Assembly: GCA_946061315.1 (NCBI GenBank)
Contig: CAMGRB010000082.1
Location: 1-6,478 of the forward strand
Direction of reading: 5' to 3'
Length of the DNA stretch: 6,478 bases
From: an uncultured Clostridia bacterium
GTDB taxonomy: Bacteria > Bacillota > Clostridia > Oscillospirales > CAG-272
The notes under the pieces were generated by a model, which searched no databases, was not told where the DNA came from, and worked only from the letters and a program-made list of their open reading frames with translations. The translations under genes and the position numbers were made by a program. Below are positions 5,514 through 6,478 of the stretch, in pieces (position 1 is the first letter of the stretch; each line of letters opens with the position of its first letter).

Positions 5514-6478
5514 ATGCGGTATTTAAGCACAAGAGATGAAAAAATAAGAAAAACTCCGTCCGAGGCTATATTAAACGGCATAGCGGACGACGGCGGACTT
5601 TATATGCCCGAGGGCTTTGCCTCGGCACAGTTCCCGATGGACAGGCTTGAAAAAATGACAAGCAAGGATATCTCCGCCACCGTACTTTCGCTTCTTTTCT
5701 CGGGTGACTCGCTTTTCTCGGACGACGAGGACAAGTATATGGAGTTTTGGAAGGCCGTGTCAAGAGCGTACGACGGCAAGTTTGAAAACGGGGATTTTGC
5801 ACCGCTTTCAAAGGTGGGAAAAGCCTACGTTATGGAGCTTTATCACGGACCTACGTGCGCATTCAAGGACGTTGCGCTTCAGCTTTTGCCGCAGCTTATA
5901 GTCGGGGCAAAGCGCGCAAACAACGTAGAGGACGATATAATTATTTTAACCGCAACAAGCGGAGATACGGGTAGCGCGGCTTTAAGTGGCTTTTCCGACG
6001 TCGAGGGAATTAAAATAATAGTCTTTTACCCCAAAAACGGAATAAGTGCCGTTCAGGAAAAGCAGATGGTAAGCTGCAACGGTAAAAATACCTGCGTTTG
6101 CTCCGTGCTCGGTAATTTTGACGATGCGCAAAGCGGCGTTAAAAACATATTCGCCAATATGAAGGTGCCCAAAGGTGTTCGCCTCTCAAGCGCAAACTCC
6201 ATAAATATAGGAAGACTCGCACCGCAGGTGGCGTACTATTTCAAGGCTTACAGAGATCTTTTGAGAAACGGCGAGATAAAAATGGGCGACAAGGTCAACT
6301 TCGTCGTACCGACGGGCAATTTCGGCGACATTTTAGCGGGATATTTTGCAAAGCAAATGGGGCTTCACGTCGGCAAGCTCGTTTGCGCCTCAAACGAAAA
6401 CAAGGTGCTTACCGACTTTTTCGAGAGCGGAGTATATAACAAAAAGAGAGCGTTCCATATAACGAAATCACCCTCTAT
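5514..6478 (+). CDS. thrC: Threonine synthase (3' end outside window)
   Basis: This PLP enzyme converts O-phosphohomoserine to threonine, the last step of the pathway whose early steps are encoded divergently. The frame is open for 321 codons and leaves the right edge, so the C-terminus is missing. MRYLSTRDE at the start and GGLYMPEGF (27-35) are typical of the long class found in E. coli and yeast. HGPTCAFKD (111-119) holds the PLP lysine, Lys118. ATSGDTGSAA (147-156) is the conserved catalytic-core loop. SSANSINIGRLAPQ (225-238) is the substrate-side motif, and PTGNFGD (266-272) binds the cofactor phosphate. The start is the ATG at 5514, with AAGGGG at 5496-5501, a rather long 12 nt away. 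A TTG at 5505 is in frame but only 3 nt from that site. High similarity in composition to hom, lysC and asd marks it as part of the same core locus. Confidence 0.96.
   Translation, partial: MRYLSTRDEKIRKTPSEAILNGIADDGGLYMPEGFASAQFPMDRLEKMTSKDISATVLSLLFSGDSLFSDDEDKYMEFWKAVSRAYDGKFENGDFAPLSKVGKAYVMELYHGPTCAFKDVALQLLPQLIVGAKRANNVEDDIIILTATSGDTGSAALSGFSDVEGIKIIVFYPKNGISAVQEKQMVSCNGKNTCVCSVLGNFDDAQSGVKNIFANMKVPKGVRLSSANSINIGRLAPQVAYYFKAYRDLLRNGEIKMGDKVNFVVPTGNFGDILAGYFAKQMGLHVGKLVCASNENKVLTDFFESGVYNKKRAFHITKSPS

Noticed and set aside
5566..5811. Short open frame on the minus strand inside thrC
   Set aside because: It overlaps the clear threonine synthase frame and is Arg/Pro-rich with no family resemblance.

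Overview
The window reads as chromosome from a low-to-mid GC Firmicute, probably Clostridia; this is inferred from gene style and ribosome binding sites and was not tested by phylogeny. It has two parts.

The right two thirds (about 1872-6478) is an aspartate-family amino acid locus. hom (homoserine dehydrogenase), lysC (aspartokinase with two ACT domains) and asd (aspartate-semialdehyde dehydrogenase) form a tight minus-strand operon with gaps of 21 bp and -4 bp, ending in a hairpin terminator at 1872-1913. thrC (threonine synthase) points the other way and runs off the right edge. The 104-bp hom/thrC gap holds two face-to-face promoters whose -10 boxes overlap, plus a 16-bp near-perfect palindrome placed where a single regulator could act on both. 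Aspartokinase and Asd turn aspartate into aspartate semialdehyde, Hom makes homoserine, and ThrC makes threonine from phosphohomoserine. The homoserine kinase (thrB) step is not in the window.

The left third (1-1826) is an AT-rich accessory module on the minus strand. It starts from its own near-consensus promoter just past the asd terminator. Its first gene is a DarT-family DNA ADP-ribosyltransferase. The second, overlapping it by 11 bp, is a NADAR-domain protein of the DarT1-associated type. Together they are a DarT1-NADAR (DarTG1-type) toxin-antitoxin/anti-phage module, expected to add ADP-ribose to guanine in DNA and remove it again. A third gene, very charged and probably coiled-coil, follows at once and runs off the left edge. 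It is unrecognised and may be a further component of the module.

No tRNA, rRNA, CRISPR array or transposase was seen. No gene-free stretch exceeds 300 bp; the largest is 1762-1918 (157 bp, promoter and terminator).
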